This document shows, piece after piece, positions 25,311 to 34,358 of a DNA stretch of 64,000 nt. The translations under genes and the position numbers were made by a program. Position 1 is the first letter of the stretch. Every line of letters starts with the position of its first letter. Origin of the DNA: CAVQBL01 sp963710715 (GTDB taxonomy: Bacteria > Pseudomonadota > Gammaproteobacteria > DSM-16500); the NCBI GenBank assembly GCA_963710715.1, contig CAVQBL010000007.1, positions 109,817 to 173,816 of the forward strand. The letters run 5' to 3'. The notes below the pieces were generated by a model that searched no databases, was not told the origin of the DNA, and saw nothing but the letters and a program-made list of their open reading frames with translations.

Positions 25311-27218
25311 ATGATACATAATCATTTCGAATGCAAGCTTAGTACCCCAGTAGCTGATCGAGATAATCTGTACAACATTCATGATACATTTGAATTAATT
25401 CCGAGAAATATTATTAAAGTAGCGGATAATCTAGAGGATAAAGTAGAGCAAAGCTTAATTCAGCGTCTATTGCAAGCATTTATTTGCGAAAAATTACTTC
25501 CGTATTCTATTAAAGACAATACTTTATACATTTCATTAAAGCGACTTAAAAAAACCATTGTAGCGCACAATGTTCAGAGTTTTAATTTAGAAAAATTTAA
25601 AATACATGGAAAAATAATTTTAATCGAACACCATGAATGGGTATTAGTGAAATCTATACGTAGCTTGCTCGATTTGATTTACTTGGAGTTGGCTGATATA
25701 GTAGAGTCTGATAAATGGAATATACTTGTCGATGAAATAGAAAATTGTCTTACAAATGATATTTTAGTTAAAAAATTTATAAAACAATTAAATAGAGAAT
25801 TATCGGTCGCCATTAAGAAATCAGCATGTTGCTCATTTATTGAATATATTCATACGCACTATTCTGCAGAAGGGAAATTAATTTTTTTTGAATCGTGGGC
25901 AACGCGTGGTCACCCCTATCATCCTTGTCATAAAACAAAATTGGGCTTTAGTCGAAATGATTATTTAAACTACTCTCCAGAATTTAATCGAGATATTAAC
26001 TTACCATTAGTCGCAATTGATAGATCTTTGATGCATTATGAATCAGAGAAAAATGATTCTGATTATAATAGTTGGTTTGCAACGATGTTCCCGCAACAAT
26101 GGAATGATTTCCAAAAAAAACTAAAAGATGATGGCTTATCTGAAAATGATTACTATCCTATTTTTGTTCACCCTTGGCAGCTTGATAATAAGATATTATT
26201 GTTATTTCATTCTTTAATTGATAGTAAAAAGTTGATTCTGTTTAGAAATATTACTCTTTCAACTAAGCCTAGTCTTTCATTTAGAACTCTAATAGTCAAA
26301 GATGATTCTCAAAAGCCACATATTAAAATTCCTGTTGCCGTTCATAGCACAAGTACACTAAGAATAAATCCTCCTGCATCGGTAGAGAATGGGCCTAGAT
26401 TGACAAAGATTCTTAAAAAAATATTTATTCAAGAAAATCAGCTAGATCAGCATTTAAAGTTAGCATATGAACCCATTGGGCTGCACATCAAGCATTCAGA
26501 CCCAAATATTATAAAGCATCTAGGCATTATTTATAGAGAAAATCCTATTAATTTAGTTGCTAAAAATCAAATCCCGGTTGTTGTAGCAGCTTTATACGAA
26601 AAGTCGCCCGTAAATGATTTGCCTCTTTTTCTTGAGCTTATGCACTCTTCAATGGGTGACGATTTATTGGCTTCAGCCATAACATATTTTGAAAATTATT
26701 GTCGAATTGTCATTCGACCTTATCTCAATTTATTGCTTATCTATGGAATCTCATTGGAGGGGCATCAACAAAATACTATTGCTGTTTTCGAAAATCGCAG
26801 CCCGGTTTTTATGATTGCCAGAGATTTAAGTGGCTTAATAGTTCATGTGCCTACATTACAGAAAAAAGGGTTTCATTTTGAAGCTTATCCCCATTCTGAA
26901 ACCATAACTAATGACCGTGCTGAAGCAACAAATCAATTTTTACATACTGTTATACAATATCATTTAGGTGAAATAGTTTTATTGTTAGCACAGCACTATT
27001 CAACCTCGGAAAATACTTTTTGGAAAATTATTAGAAATATTATTTATACTTGTTTTCATGAGTTGAAAAATAAAATAGATGCAGATCGTTGGCAGCAGGA
27101 ATATAATGCTATCTTAGAAGAAGACTGGCAAGTTAAAGGTTTGTTGCGTATGCGTTTAAACAATCTTTCTAAAAAATATATTTACATCAATCATCGAAAT
27201 CCATTGCGAGATTTATAA
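25311..27218 (+). CDS. IucA/IucC-family (NIS) siderophore synthetase, legiobactin-type candidate
   Basis: About 635 aa from the ATG at 25311, which has GAGGA just upstream. IucA/IucC features: ATRGHPYHPCHKTKLGFS (ATP-binding loop), FVHPWQLDN, SFRTL and the C-terminal FhuF-like half with EGHQQNT and LIVHVP. These ATP-dependent synthetases join citrate-type carboxylates to amines to form siderophores; in Legionella LbtA makes legiobactin. No export or uptake gene is adjacent. AATGAT-acata-ATCATT around the start codon is an inverted repeat, but not a good Fur box. Confidence 0.9.
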   Translation: MIHNHFECKLSTPVADRDNLYNIHDTFELIPRNIIKVADNLEDKVEQSLIQRLLQAFICEKLLPYSIKDNTLYISLKRLKKTIVAHNVQSFNLEKFKIHGKIILIEHHEWVLVKSIRSLLDLIYLELADIVESDKWNILVDEIENCLTNDILVKKFIKQLNRELSVAIKKSACCSFIEYIHTHYSAEGKLIFFESWATRGHPYHPCHKTKLGFSRNDYLNYSPEFNRDINLPLVAIDRSLMHYESEKNDSDYNSWFATMFPQQWNDFQKKLKDDGLSENDYYPIFVHPWQLDNKILLLFHSLIDSKKLILFRNITLSTKPSLSFRTLIVKDDSQKPHIKIPVAVHSTSTLRINPPASVENGPRLTKILKKIFIQENQLDQHLKLAYEPIGLHIKHSDPNIIKHLGIIYRENPINLVAKNQIPVVVAALYEKSPVNDLPLFLELMHSSMGDDLLASAITYFENYCRIVIRPYLNLLLIYGISLEGHQQNTIAVFENRSPVFMIARDLSGLIVHVPTLQKKGFHFEAYPHSETITNDRAEATNQFLHTVIQYHLGEIVLLLAQHYSTSENTFWKIIRNIIYTCFHELKNKIDADRWQQEYNAILEEDWQVKGLLRMRLNNLSKKYIYINHRNPLRDL

Positions 27219-27492
27219 AATGCGGTGCAAGCAATTCAAGAGTCTCTGGTTTGGGTGAAGTCATCCGTGTTATACTCATGATTAATAACCTATAATTTTT
27301 AATATAAAGTATTTTCCTGGGGTCATGGATTTTGTTGTAACTAATGGAAAGAGTATAATGCTAAATATGCTGCTGTAGCGAATAGTGAAACGGAAAAATT
27401 TTTGCAGCAAAATTGAATTATAAGCCTCGAACGTAAGGAAACAACATTGAATAATCACGAATGCTTGCGCTGGATCTTTCAAGGAGCTTAAC

Positions 27493-27921
27493 ATGACTCG
27501 GCCACACCAACCGGACCAAGCAGTGTTCAAATCGGTTTTGCCTGAAAATATAGATTGGCAATCTTTTCCAGCTTTCCCACTTGCGGTGCGTCTTGCTGTG
27601 ATCATAGGTCATCCTTCCGAGCCTGGTCCTTACGTCATTAGAGTGAAGGTTCCCGGCGGTACAAAACTGATGCCGCACAAACATCCAGAGGATCGGGTTT
27701 ACACGGTTATGTCGGGTGTCTTCTACATTGGTCTTGGTGAGAAGTTCGACGGTGACAAATTGCAAGCCTATCCACCTGGAAGCGTGATCGTTTTGCCGGG
27801 CGACACACCCCATTTTCATTGGGCAAAGTCTGGCGAATATGTTACGCAAGTAACAGCGATTGGGCCGCTCGGCCTCGAGTATATTAATCCACACGATGAT
27901 CCGCGAGGGATAGGGAAGTAG
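27493..27921 (+). CDS. cupin-domain protein
   Basis: 142 aa single cupin. Motif 1 is MPHKHPEDRVYTVMSG (HxHx4E-like metal site) and motif 2 is PPGSVIVLPGDTPHFHW. Such small cupins are metal-dependent dioxygenases, isomerases or sensors; this one resembles uncharacterised anti-sigma/ChrR-like cupins. The gene is visibly more GC-rich than its neighbours and is followed immediately by a large palindromic element, so it is probably a recent acquisition. AGGAG before the ATG. Confidence 0.8.
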   Translation: MTRPHQPDQAVFKSVLPENIDWQSFPAFPLAVRLAVIIGHPSEPGPYVIRVKVPGGTKLMPHKHPEDRVYTVMSGVFYIGLGEKFDGDKLQAYPPGSVIVLPGDTPHFHWAKSGEYVTQVTAIGPLGLEYINPHDDPRGIGK

Positions 27922-27936
27922 GGGTCTGTTTACCCG

Positions 27937-28186
27937 CATATCATTCCCCACATCTCCAGACTTCTGCCACACGTGTGAGCGCTGAAGTTAGATCGAAGCC
28001 CCGTCATTGCGAGCCCGCGCGCGCTTTTTTGCGCGGGCGTGGCAATCCAGGGAGCACAAAAACGTTCCCCTGGATTGCTTCGCATGAAAAGCACATGCTC
28101 GCAATGACGGGGCTTCGATCTAACTTCAGCGCCCACCGCACGTGTGGCATAGTCAGGAGAAATTTTGAGATGTGGGTAATGATATG
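27937..28186. mobile_element. 250-bp near-perfect palindromic element
   Basis: Outer ends are CATATCATTCCCCACATCTC and GAGATGTGGGTAATGATATG. Further in, CCACACGTG, GCTGAAGTTAGATCGAAGCC and CCGTCATTGCGAGC recur in inverted order on the right. The centre holds GCGCGCGCTTTTTTGCGCGGGC and the repeated GCAATCCAGG. No coding capacity. A half copy sits at 19380-19545. It occupies most of the 370-bp gap before the DJ-1-like gene. Confidence 0.8.
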
Positions 28187-28288
28187 TTTACCCGTTGACT
28201 CCACCATTGAAGCCAGTTCAATGTTATAATTAGAAAAAATAATCCTCATAATCCATCAAGTCAGTATTCACAAGGAAGGAGAATGCAA

Positions 28289-28972
28289 ATGAAAATATTG
28301 ATGGTGTTGACTTCACATGATCAGCTCGGTAACACAGGCCGCAAAACAGGTTTTTGGTTGGAAGAATTTGCAGCGCCTTATTTTGTATTCAAAGATGCAG
28401 GTGTTCAACTTACCTTAGCATCACCTAAAGGTGGCCAACCTCCTATCGACCCTAAGAGTGATTTGCCTGAAAATCAGACTCCGGCAATGACGCGATTCAA
28501 ACAAGACGAGCAAGCGAAAAAAATTCTATCTCAAACAGTTAAACTTGCTGATATGAAGTCAGAAGATTTTGACACAGTGTTTTATCCTGGTGGTCACGGC
28601 CCCATGTGGGATCTTGCTGAAAGTTCCGATTCAATCAACTTGCTTGAATCTTTTTACAATGCAGAAAAACCTATTGCTTTGGTATGCCATTCACCCGGCG
28701 TGCTTCGTCATGTCACTTACAAAGGTGCTCCTCTAGTAAAAGGCAAGCGCGTAACAGGTTTTACTAACAGCGAAGAGGCAGAAGTTCAGCTTACGAAAGT
28801 AGTTCCCTTCCTTGTAGAAGATGAGTTGAAACGATTAGGAGGTTTATTCGAAAAAGCCCCTAATTGGCAAAGTTTTGTAATCACTGATGGCCGTCTGGTC
28901 ACAGGTCAGAATCCTGCATCTTCTACTGCCGGCGCGCAAGCACTACTTAAAGTGTTCTCAGGTGCCCGATGA
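28289..28972 (+). CDS. DJ-1/PfpI-family (class I glutamine amidotransferase-like) protein, Hsp31 type
   Basis: 227 aa from the second ATG (28289; GGAG 7 nt upstream, too close for the first ATG at 28283). Conserved sites: GFWLEEFAAPY with the assisting Glu, YPGGHGPMWDL and nucleophile elbow ALVCHSPG (Cys). The family includes Hsp31/glyoxalase III, which detoxify methylglyoxal, and chaperones. The C-terminal LVTGQNPASS is also typical. Converges on a marR-type gene. Confidence 0.9.
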   Translation: MKILMVLTSHDQLGNTGRKTGFWLEEFAAPYFVFKDAGVQLTLASPKGGQPPIDPKSDLPENQTPAMTRFKQDEQAKKILSQTVKLADMKSEDFDTVFYPGGHGPMWDLAESSDSINLLESFYNAEKPIALVCHSPGVLRHVTYKGAPLVKGKRVTGFTNSEEAEVQLTKVVPFLVEDELKRLGGLFEKAPNWQSFVITDGRLVTGQNPASSTAGAQALLKVFSGAR

Positions 28973-28990
28973 TATAATTTTTTAACCCTT

Positions 28991-29434
28991 TCAATTATTT
29001 CCAAGAAAGTGCTGTAGATTATCAATAACACTCGAAATAAGCCGTTTTAACTTTTCGACATCTTGTTTAGAGATAGATTTATTAGCTATTTCATTCATGG
29101 TATCGGCGTGAGCTTCTAGTTTTTGACACGCTTTTTTTGCCTTAGGAGTAAGAAAAAAATTAAAGACACGCCTGTCGTCTTTATTACGAATACGTTTAAC
29201 TAATTCATCTCTTTCCATGCGATCTAGCAAGCGAACAACGGTGGGTTGCTTTAACCCTGCGCTTTTAGCGAGTTCCATTTGATTTTGTCCATCCTTTTCC
29301 CATAATCGGATAAGGAAAATCGTTTGGGCATAAGTCACACCCAGTTTATCTAAATCTCTATTGGCGACTCGCTCAAATAGGCGTGCCGCTTTTTTAATTA
29401 AGACACCCGTATTATCTTCTGTTCGAAATGGCAT
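28991..29434 (-). CDS. MarR-family transcriptional regulator
   Basis: 147 aa. The winged-helix core is visible: TYAQTIFLIRLWEKDGQNQMELAKSAGLKQPTVVRLLDRMERDELVKRIRNKDDRRVFNFFLT, with the DDRR wing. It would bind small aromatic or oxidising ligands. It lies 15 nt after the SnoaL-like gene, on the same strand, so the two may be co-transcribed. Confidence 0.92.
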   Translation of the reverse strand: MPFRTEDNTGVLIKKAARLFERVANRDLDKLGVTYAQTIFLIRLWEKDGQNQMELAKSAGLKQPTVVRLLDRMERDELVKRIRNKDDRRVFNFFLTPKAKKACQKLEAHADTMNEIANKSISKQDVEKLKRLISSVIDNLQHFLGNN

Positions 29435-29449
29435 ATTTATCCTTGCAAA

Positions 29450-29917
29450 TTAATTTGGTTTTCTTTCCTCATGAGTTACCACCCATATTTTTGAAACTTT
29501 CCGAAAATTGTTAATTTCTGCTATCGCCATAATGCGCTTTTTATGTATTTGATTAAATTTATCAGTGCAATTTTGCGTATAGAGAGTAATAACTTTATTG
29601 CCTGAGACTAGTATTTTGTTAAAAGGAAGCATATTTAGTTTCACACATTGCTTACCCAGCTCAACGAGATGTTTTCGAAGCGCATTATAATCTACTGGTT
29701 GTTCAAAGTCTTTATAAAGCACGATATCCTTAGATATATATTTATCCATTTGATCAACGTTTTTCTTCTCAAAAAGCTCTTCATAAAACTGGGTGATAAA
29801 AGTCATATTCTGGGATGCATTTTTTGCAGTAACTTTTGAATTAATAGCAAAAACTGATGCTGATGACAAACACAAACTGATTAATATGGTGATAATGGAT
29901 ATTTTCATAGTTGACAT
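29450..29917 (-). CDS. secreted SnoaL/NTF2-like protein
   Basis: 155 aa with a signal peptide (ISIITILISLCLSSASVFA). The mature part has the cone-like SnoaL/NTF2 pattern: FYEELFEKKNVDQMDKYISKDIVLYKDFEQPVDYNALRKHLVEL, then strands ending IWVVTHEE. No catalytic residues can be assigned. Probably periplasmic, in operon with marR. Confidence 0.6.
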   Translation of the reverse strand: MSTMKISIITILISLCLSSASVFAINSKVTAKNASQNMTFITQFYEELFEKKNVDQMDKYISKDIVLYKDFEQPVDYNALRKHLVELGKQCVKLNMLPFNKILVSGNKVITLYTQNCTDKFNQIHKKRIMAIAEINNFRKVSKIWVVTHEERKPN

Positions 29918-29985
29918 TCCTTAAAGATTATGTATAGTATGCTATATTATAGCAAAGACATATATAAATAAAGAGGGGTGTTGCT

Positions 29986-31767
29986 GTGTTTTCTGAAAGA
30001 AAAAAATCAAGTGTGCAGCTATTTGAAGCTTCAAAGCCTCTAATAGAGCATAAACCCGAACATAAAAAACAAGAAGAACCACTCTTACACTATGTTGCTA
30101 TTCCTATTGATGACACTGCTGAAGACCGGGAGCAAGAAATCAGCACAAATCAATCTAAGACTGATATTAGACAACCTCTGATCGATCGTAAAATGGTAGA
30201 TGAGCAAAAGGCTGCTGTTGTTAACATTGAAAATAAAGAAGACTCGCTGCCAAAACTCAAGGAAAAAGCAAAAAAGCTTATGCTTTGTATTGCAATACTT
30301 AAATCACAAATTATTAAAGAACAAGTTAAAAAGCGTGCTCCTACCATTGTACCTCGAGTAGTATTACTAGGCGCCATCATAACAGCAGTATCTCATTTAG
30401 TAACCAGTATTAATAAATTTTACAAGGCTGTTGCCCAATTTAACTCAACTATTCAGCCTTCTATATTTGGAGCTGCCCCAGAGTTTTGTAATAGAATATT
30501 TATGTTTGATATCAGTCTTTTTGCTGGTAATGGATGTGTAGACTCTTTGTCTAAACACATCCAGGGTGCTATTAGGAATAGAGAGCTTCTTTGTGCATCA
30601 GCAATGCAAAATATCTGCGATAATCCTGCTATGAATAACTGGTATTTCCCTGTAATAATAAATGTTGGCATGACAATTCCTGTCGCAATTTTTGGAGTAC
30701 ATTTTTGGTTATGCAGAAAACAAGCCGAGCAAGAAACTTTCCTTAAATTACCGACAGGAAAAGCTAACACTATTCTACGATATGCAACAGAATACCAAAT
30801 TAATTTTTCAGCGAACGCAAGCCTTCAAGAGATAAAGGCATTATTTGAAAAACGGCTTAAGACAGTAAACTTGTACCTTGTTCGCCATGCTTTTTTAATG
30901 GGGTCTCGATCTTCTGCAACCATCAATGAATTATTTAAGCTCCGTGGAGGTGCCGCGATTAAAATAGTTCGTAAGATATTTGAATATGCAGGATGTCCTG
31001 CAAAACTAGAGGAGAATAGTGCTCGGCTTAAAGCTTTTATGGATGGGAGCCACATTAAAAATTCACCCTATAATAATTTCCAATTAATGAAAGCTAAGCC
31101 TGCTGACCAAGAAATTAAACCACACAATTTTTATATTTATCAAACCAATGGTTCGCCGGAATGTGCAGTTAAGAGTCATAAAGGAATGATTGAAAGAATA
31201 TCTCTTAAAGATAATCTTAATGATAATATCTATCTTAGTATTAATGAATCGCTAAACAAGCGATGGGATTATGAAGTGACACTTAATTCTTATCAGAGCA
31301 AAGCTATTCGTGATTTTTTATCAACGTTAGATGTGAAAATATATTCACAATATCGTAAATTGTACGACTTGAAATTAGTGAAGGACCAGCCAGCTGATCA
31401 GAAAATTCAGCCACGCAGTTTATATATTTATTGGAAAAAACGTAATTTTTATTTTTATCAAACAAAGGGTTCACTGGAATGTGCTATTAAAAGAATGGAT
31501 GGAAAAATTGAGAGAATATCACTCGAAGGTAAAATAAAAGATAATATCTATTGTAGTATCCAAGAAACGCTGAATAGCCAACAGCATTGGGGGCGACAAC
31601 TCGATGACATACAAAAAGCAGAGCTTCATAAGCTTGCACTAAAGAGAGGCTATTCGGATGGAAAATTGTATTCCTTTTTCGAAGAATTAGATAAAAAGAA
31701 AGAAAATGGCGATTATGTTTACGATAGAACGAAAATTATTAAAAATATTTTCAGATATTCACTCTAA
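29986..31767 (+). CDS. large membrane protein with two internal repeats, effector-like
   Basis: 593 aa from GTG at 29986 (GAGGGG upstream). Polar N-terminus of 110 residues, a hydrophobic helix (VPRVVLLGAIITAVSHLV), a Cys-containing loop and a second helix (FPVIINVGMTIPVAIFGVHFWL), then a long soluble C-terminal part. Residues about 366-460 and 463-560 repeat each other: ADQEIKPHNFYIYQTNGSPE against ADQKIQPRSLYIYWKKRNFY, then ECAVK/ECAIK, ERISL and DNIY. I do not recognise the repeat. No signal peptide. The make-up suits a translocated effector, unproven. Confidence 0.6.
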   Translation: MFSERKKSSVQLFEASKPLIEHKPEHKKQEEPLLHYVAIPIDDTAEDREQEISTNQSKTDIRQPLIDRKMVDEQKAAVVNIENKEDSLPKLKEKAKKLMLCIAILKSQIIKEQVKKRAPTIVPRVVLLGAIITAVSHLVTSINKFYKAVAQFNSTIQPSIFGAAPEFCNRIFMFDISLFAGNGCVDSLSKHIQGAIRNRELLCASAMQNICDNPAMNNWYFPVIINVGMTIPVAIFGVHFWLCRKQAEQETFLKLPTGKANTILRYATEYQINFSANASLQEIKALFEKRLKTVNLYLVRHAFLMGSRSSATINELFKLRGGAAIKIVRKIFEYAGCPAKLEENSARLKAFMDGSHIKNSPYNNFQLMKAKPADQEIKPHNFYIYQTNGSPECAVKSHKGMIERISLKDNLNDNIYLSINESLNKRWDYEVTLNSYQSKAIRDFLSTLDVKIYSQYRKLYDLKLVKDQPADQKIQPRSLYIYWKKRNFYFYQTKGSLECAIKRMDGKIERISLEGKIKDNIYCSIQETLNSQQHWGRQLDDIQKAELHKLALKRGYSDGKLYSFFEELDKKKENGDYVYDRTKIIKNIFRYSL

Positions 31768-31790
31768 AGCGGAAATTCTGAGGTTTATTT

Positions 31791-33425
31791 ATGAAGATGA
31801 AAACCATGACTATGATTAAAACCCTATTTAGTGCTTTTTTTCTATTTTTTATAAGCTGTGTCGCCTATGCTTCTGATAAAGAATCTCTTATTGTCGTTGA
31901 ACAAACAGCTGGGCGAGTAGGATTTTATGATCCTGCTAGTGGTAAAGCATATGGGAGTATCAATGTCGGATTTTTACCACACGAAGTGATTGTTTCGAAA
32001 GATCACAAGACGGCTTATGTCAGCAACTTTGGGTTACAAGATTACGATGAAACAATCGGGGTACCTGGAGTGAGCATCTCTGTTATTGATATTCCTAATC
32101 GTACGGAAAAATATCGTTTATATACGTTTGATCCAACAGAGCAAAACGAAAACGATTTTTCGAAAATTGATAAAGCTCCGCACGGTGTGAGATTGCGACC
32201 ACCTTATGAAAAATTATTATACGTGAATGTTGAAAAAGGAAATAAAATTTTAGTTTTCGATATTAGCAGCAGAAAAATCGTCAAAAAATTAGATGTTAAT
32301 CCGCATACACACAACTTCATTTTTTCACCAGATGGAAAAACACTCTGGTTAATGGCCGGTCGTGATGGCGTGATTCGCATGGACCCCGACACAGGTAAAA
32401 TAACTGGAGAGTTTAAATTATCCACACCCGTTCGCGGATTGAGTTACACACCTGATAATAAGCATATCATGGCCTCTGGTTCTAATGAGATTGTTTTATT
32501 TGATCCAGAAAATTTAACTGTCTATAAGCGATTTGATAATTTAGGGGTTGGACAAATACTCTATTCCGACATGACGCCAGATAAAAAATATATTATTGCC
32601 CCTGCTGTTTGGGATAGTCAAGCTATTATTATTGATACAGCAACAGGAAAAGTGTTAAAACGCATCGTTACGGGCCTTGACCCAGTTACTGTAAAAATAT
32701 CTCAATCAGGAAAATTTGCTTATGTGACTAATGCACGTGATGATCATGTTACTGAGATCAACTTAAAAACATTTCAAGCTAAAAATATTTTGACAGCAAA
32801 TGGTCCTAACGGTCTTGCGGTAATCAAATTTATCCCTCCCGCGAAACACAAAATACTTACCTTAGGTGTTCCACTTCCTTTATCTGGAAAAGATGGTGCA
32901 AAAGGTAGAGAAATGATGTTGGGTTATGAACTTTGGAGATTGTCTGTTAGACAAGCGGGTGGATTAATGGTTCAAAATACATCCTACAATATCAATATAA
33001 TTTATTTGGATACACAATCCAATGAATCATTGATAGACGATCTTACAAATGAACTTATTACAAAATATAAAATAAATATTTTGTTAGGCACTCATGGTGA
33101 TAGAGCATATACTGCGGAAAAACAAATCGCGATAAAACATCATGTTCCTGTTGTACCACTTATAATGAATCAATTTACATGGCAGCCAAATGATCTTGCG
33201 GTTGGAGAAGATATTTTTGTAACCACAAAAATATTTGATCAGCAATTTCAAGAACATTATAACTTAAAAGCCTCTGCTTTGTCTGCATCTGCTATAGAGT
33301 CAGGCATTGTGTTGCAGCAAACACTGCTAAAAATAAATAGTTTAAATTATGAATCACTAATGAAAACGTTTTCTGACAATCACTTTCAAACATTTTTGGA
33401 TAGGAAGACACATTATGCTGGCTAA
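31791..33425 (+). CDS. exported YVTN beta-propeller fused to a periplasmic-binding-like domain
   Basis: 544 aa. Signal peptide (MIKTLFSAFFLFFISCVAYA), then about 320 residues of YncE-like propeller blades (HEVIVSKDHKTAYVSNFG, HNFIFSPDGKTLWLMAG, VTVKISQSGKFAYVTNA). From residue 350 comes a type 1 Leu/Ile/Val-binding-like domain: LGVPLPLSGKDGAKGREMMLGYELW, LLGTHGDRA, VPVVPLIMN. The binding half is only about 190 residues, against some 340 in stand-alone binding proteins, so one lobe is incomplete. Overlaps the next exported hydrolase by 11 nt, so both probably work in the periplasm. Confidence 0.8.
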   Translation: MKMKTMTMIKTLFSAFFLFFISCVAYASDKESLIVVEQTAGRVGFYDPASGKAYGSINVGFLPHEVIVSKDHKTAYVSNFGLQDYDETIGVPGVSISVIDIPNRTEKYRLYTFDPTEQNENDFSKIDKAPHGVRLRPPYEKLLYVNVEKGNKILVFDISSRKIVKKLDVNPHTHNFIFSPDGKTLWLMAGRDGVIRMDPDTGKITGEFKLSTPVRGLSYTPDNKHIMASGSNEIVLFDPENLTVYKRFDNLGVGQILYSDMTPDKKYIIAPAVWDSQAIIIDTATGKVLKRIVTGLDPVTVKISQSGKFAYVTNARDDHVTEINLKTFQAKNILTANGPNGLAVIKFIPPAKHKILTLGVPLPLSGKDGAKGREMMLGYELWRLSVRQAGGLMVQNTSYNINIIYLDTQSNESLIDDLTNELITKYKINILLGTHGDRAYTAEKQIAIKHHVPVVPLIMNQFTWQPNDLAVGEDIFVTTKIFDQQFQEHYNLKASALSASAIESGIVLQQTLLKINSLNYESLMKTFSDNHFQTFLDRKTHYAG

Positions 33426-34227
33426 AAAAACCGTTTTACTTTTGATGATTATTTTCTCATTTATTTATTCAAAAGCTATTTTTGCAGAATCAAATAATTA
33501 TATTTTTAATCCAACTAATCCTTCTCATGCAATTTATATCCCACAGGGGAAAGGCCCATTTCCTGCAATATTATTATTGCACGCAAGTGGTGGGGTTGAA
33601 AAAGTTAATTATGAATGGGCTGAAATATTAAAACAAAATGGATACATTGTTTATATCATCGATAGCTTTACTCCTCGAGGAATTAAAGATAGAAAATCCA
33701 TCGGTTGGGATAAAGCAACTGCTGCTCAACTCTCAGATATTGCTCCTGCATACCATTATCTATCAAGCTTACCTAATGTAGACGTTCATCGCATTGGTCT
33801 TTTAGGGTTTTCAATGGGTGGTTATGACACATTGCGTGCTATGCAGATCAGCGGTAACGGAACTATGCCAGAATTAAAAACGCTGCCTTTTAAAGCAGCC
33901 GCTTCTTTTTACGGTGTTTGCAAGCGAATTTCACCAGAAGTCGTGTTAAAAGGCCCGTTAAAAATTTTTGTTGGAGAAAAAGATGACAGAGCTACCGTTT
34001 CTGCCTGTGAAATACTGATAAGCAAAAATAAAAAATCAGATAAATCTATTTCTATTACCATTTACCTCAATGCTCAACATGGGTTTGATAATTCCGCTTT
34101 TCCACCCGTAAAGGAATTAGTGGATGAGAAGGGTAAAAAATATCATGTTGGATACAACAAAATAGCTCAGCATACTGCTGCGCGTGATGTGCTCAAGTTT
34201 TTTAAGCAACATCTTCAACAACATTAG
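33415..34227 (+). CDS. exported dienelactone-hydrolase-like alpha/beta hydrolase
   Basis: 270 aa with a signal peptide (TVLLLMIIFSFIYSKAIFA). The fold is visible in FPAILLLHASGGVEKVNYEWAEIL, nucleophile elbow LLGFSMGGYDT (Ser), acid VGEKDDRA (Asp) and HGFDN (His). Dienelactone hydrolases act on cyclic esters; exported members are usually uncharacterised esterases. Starts 11 nt before the stop of the propeller fusion gene, so they form an operon. Confidence 0.85.
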   Translation: MLAKKTVLLLMIIFSFIYSKAIFAESNNYIFNPTNPSHAIYIPQGKGPFPAILLLHASGGVEKVNYEWAEILKQNGYIVYIIDSFTPRGIKDRKSIGWDKATAAQLSDIAPAYHYLSSLPNVDVHRIGLLGFSMGGYDTLRAMQISGNGTMPELKTLPFKAAASFYGVCKRISPEVVLKGPLKIFVGEKDDRATVSACEILISKNKKSDKSISITIYLNAQHGFDNSAFPPVKELVDEKGKKYHVGYNKIAQHTAARDVLKFFKQHLQQH

Positions 34228-34358
34228 CCCCTCTCGCTACGCTGAACTTATAGCCTGTTGCGAAACTTATTGATTTTATCTTGTTGTTGCTAGCGCAAAT
34301 TTTAAACTAATAGTTTATAATAATGTCCTTATAGGCCAGTGCACTACGAGAGTTCGAT

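Noticed and set aside
25305..25330. Fur box before the siderophore synthetase
   Set aside because: AATGAT-acata-ATCATT is inverted but has a 5-nt spacer where the Fur consensus has 1; too weak to call.
27975..28249. ORFs on both strands in the 28-kb palindrome
   Set aside because: Both strands read open because the element is a palindrome; no ribosome site or protein similarity.
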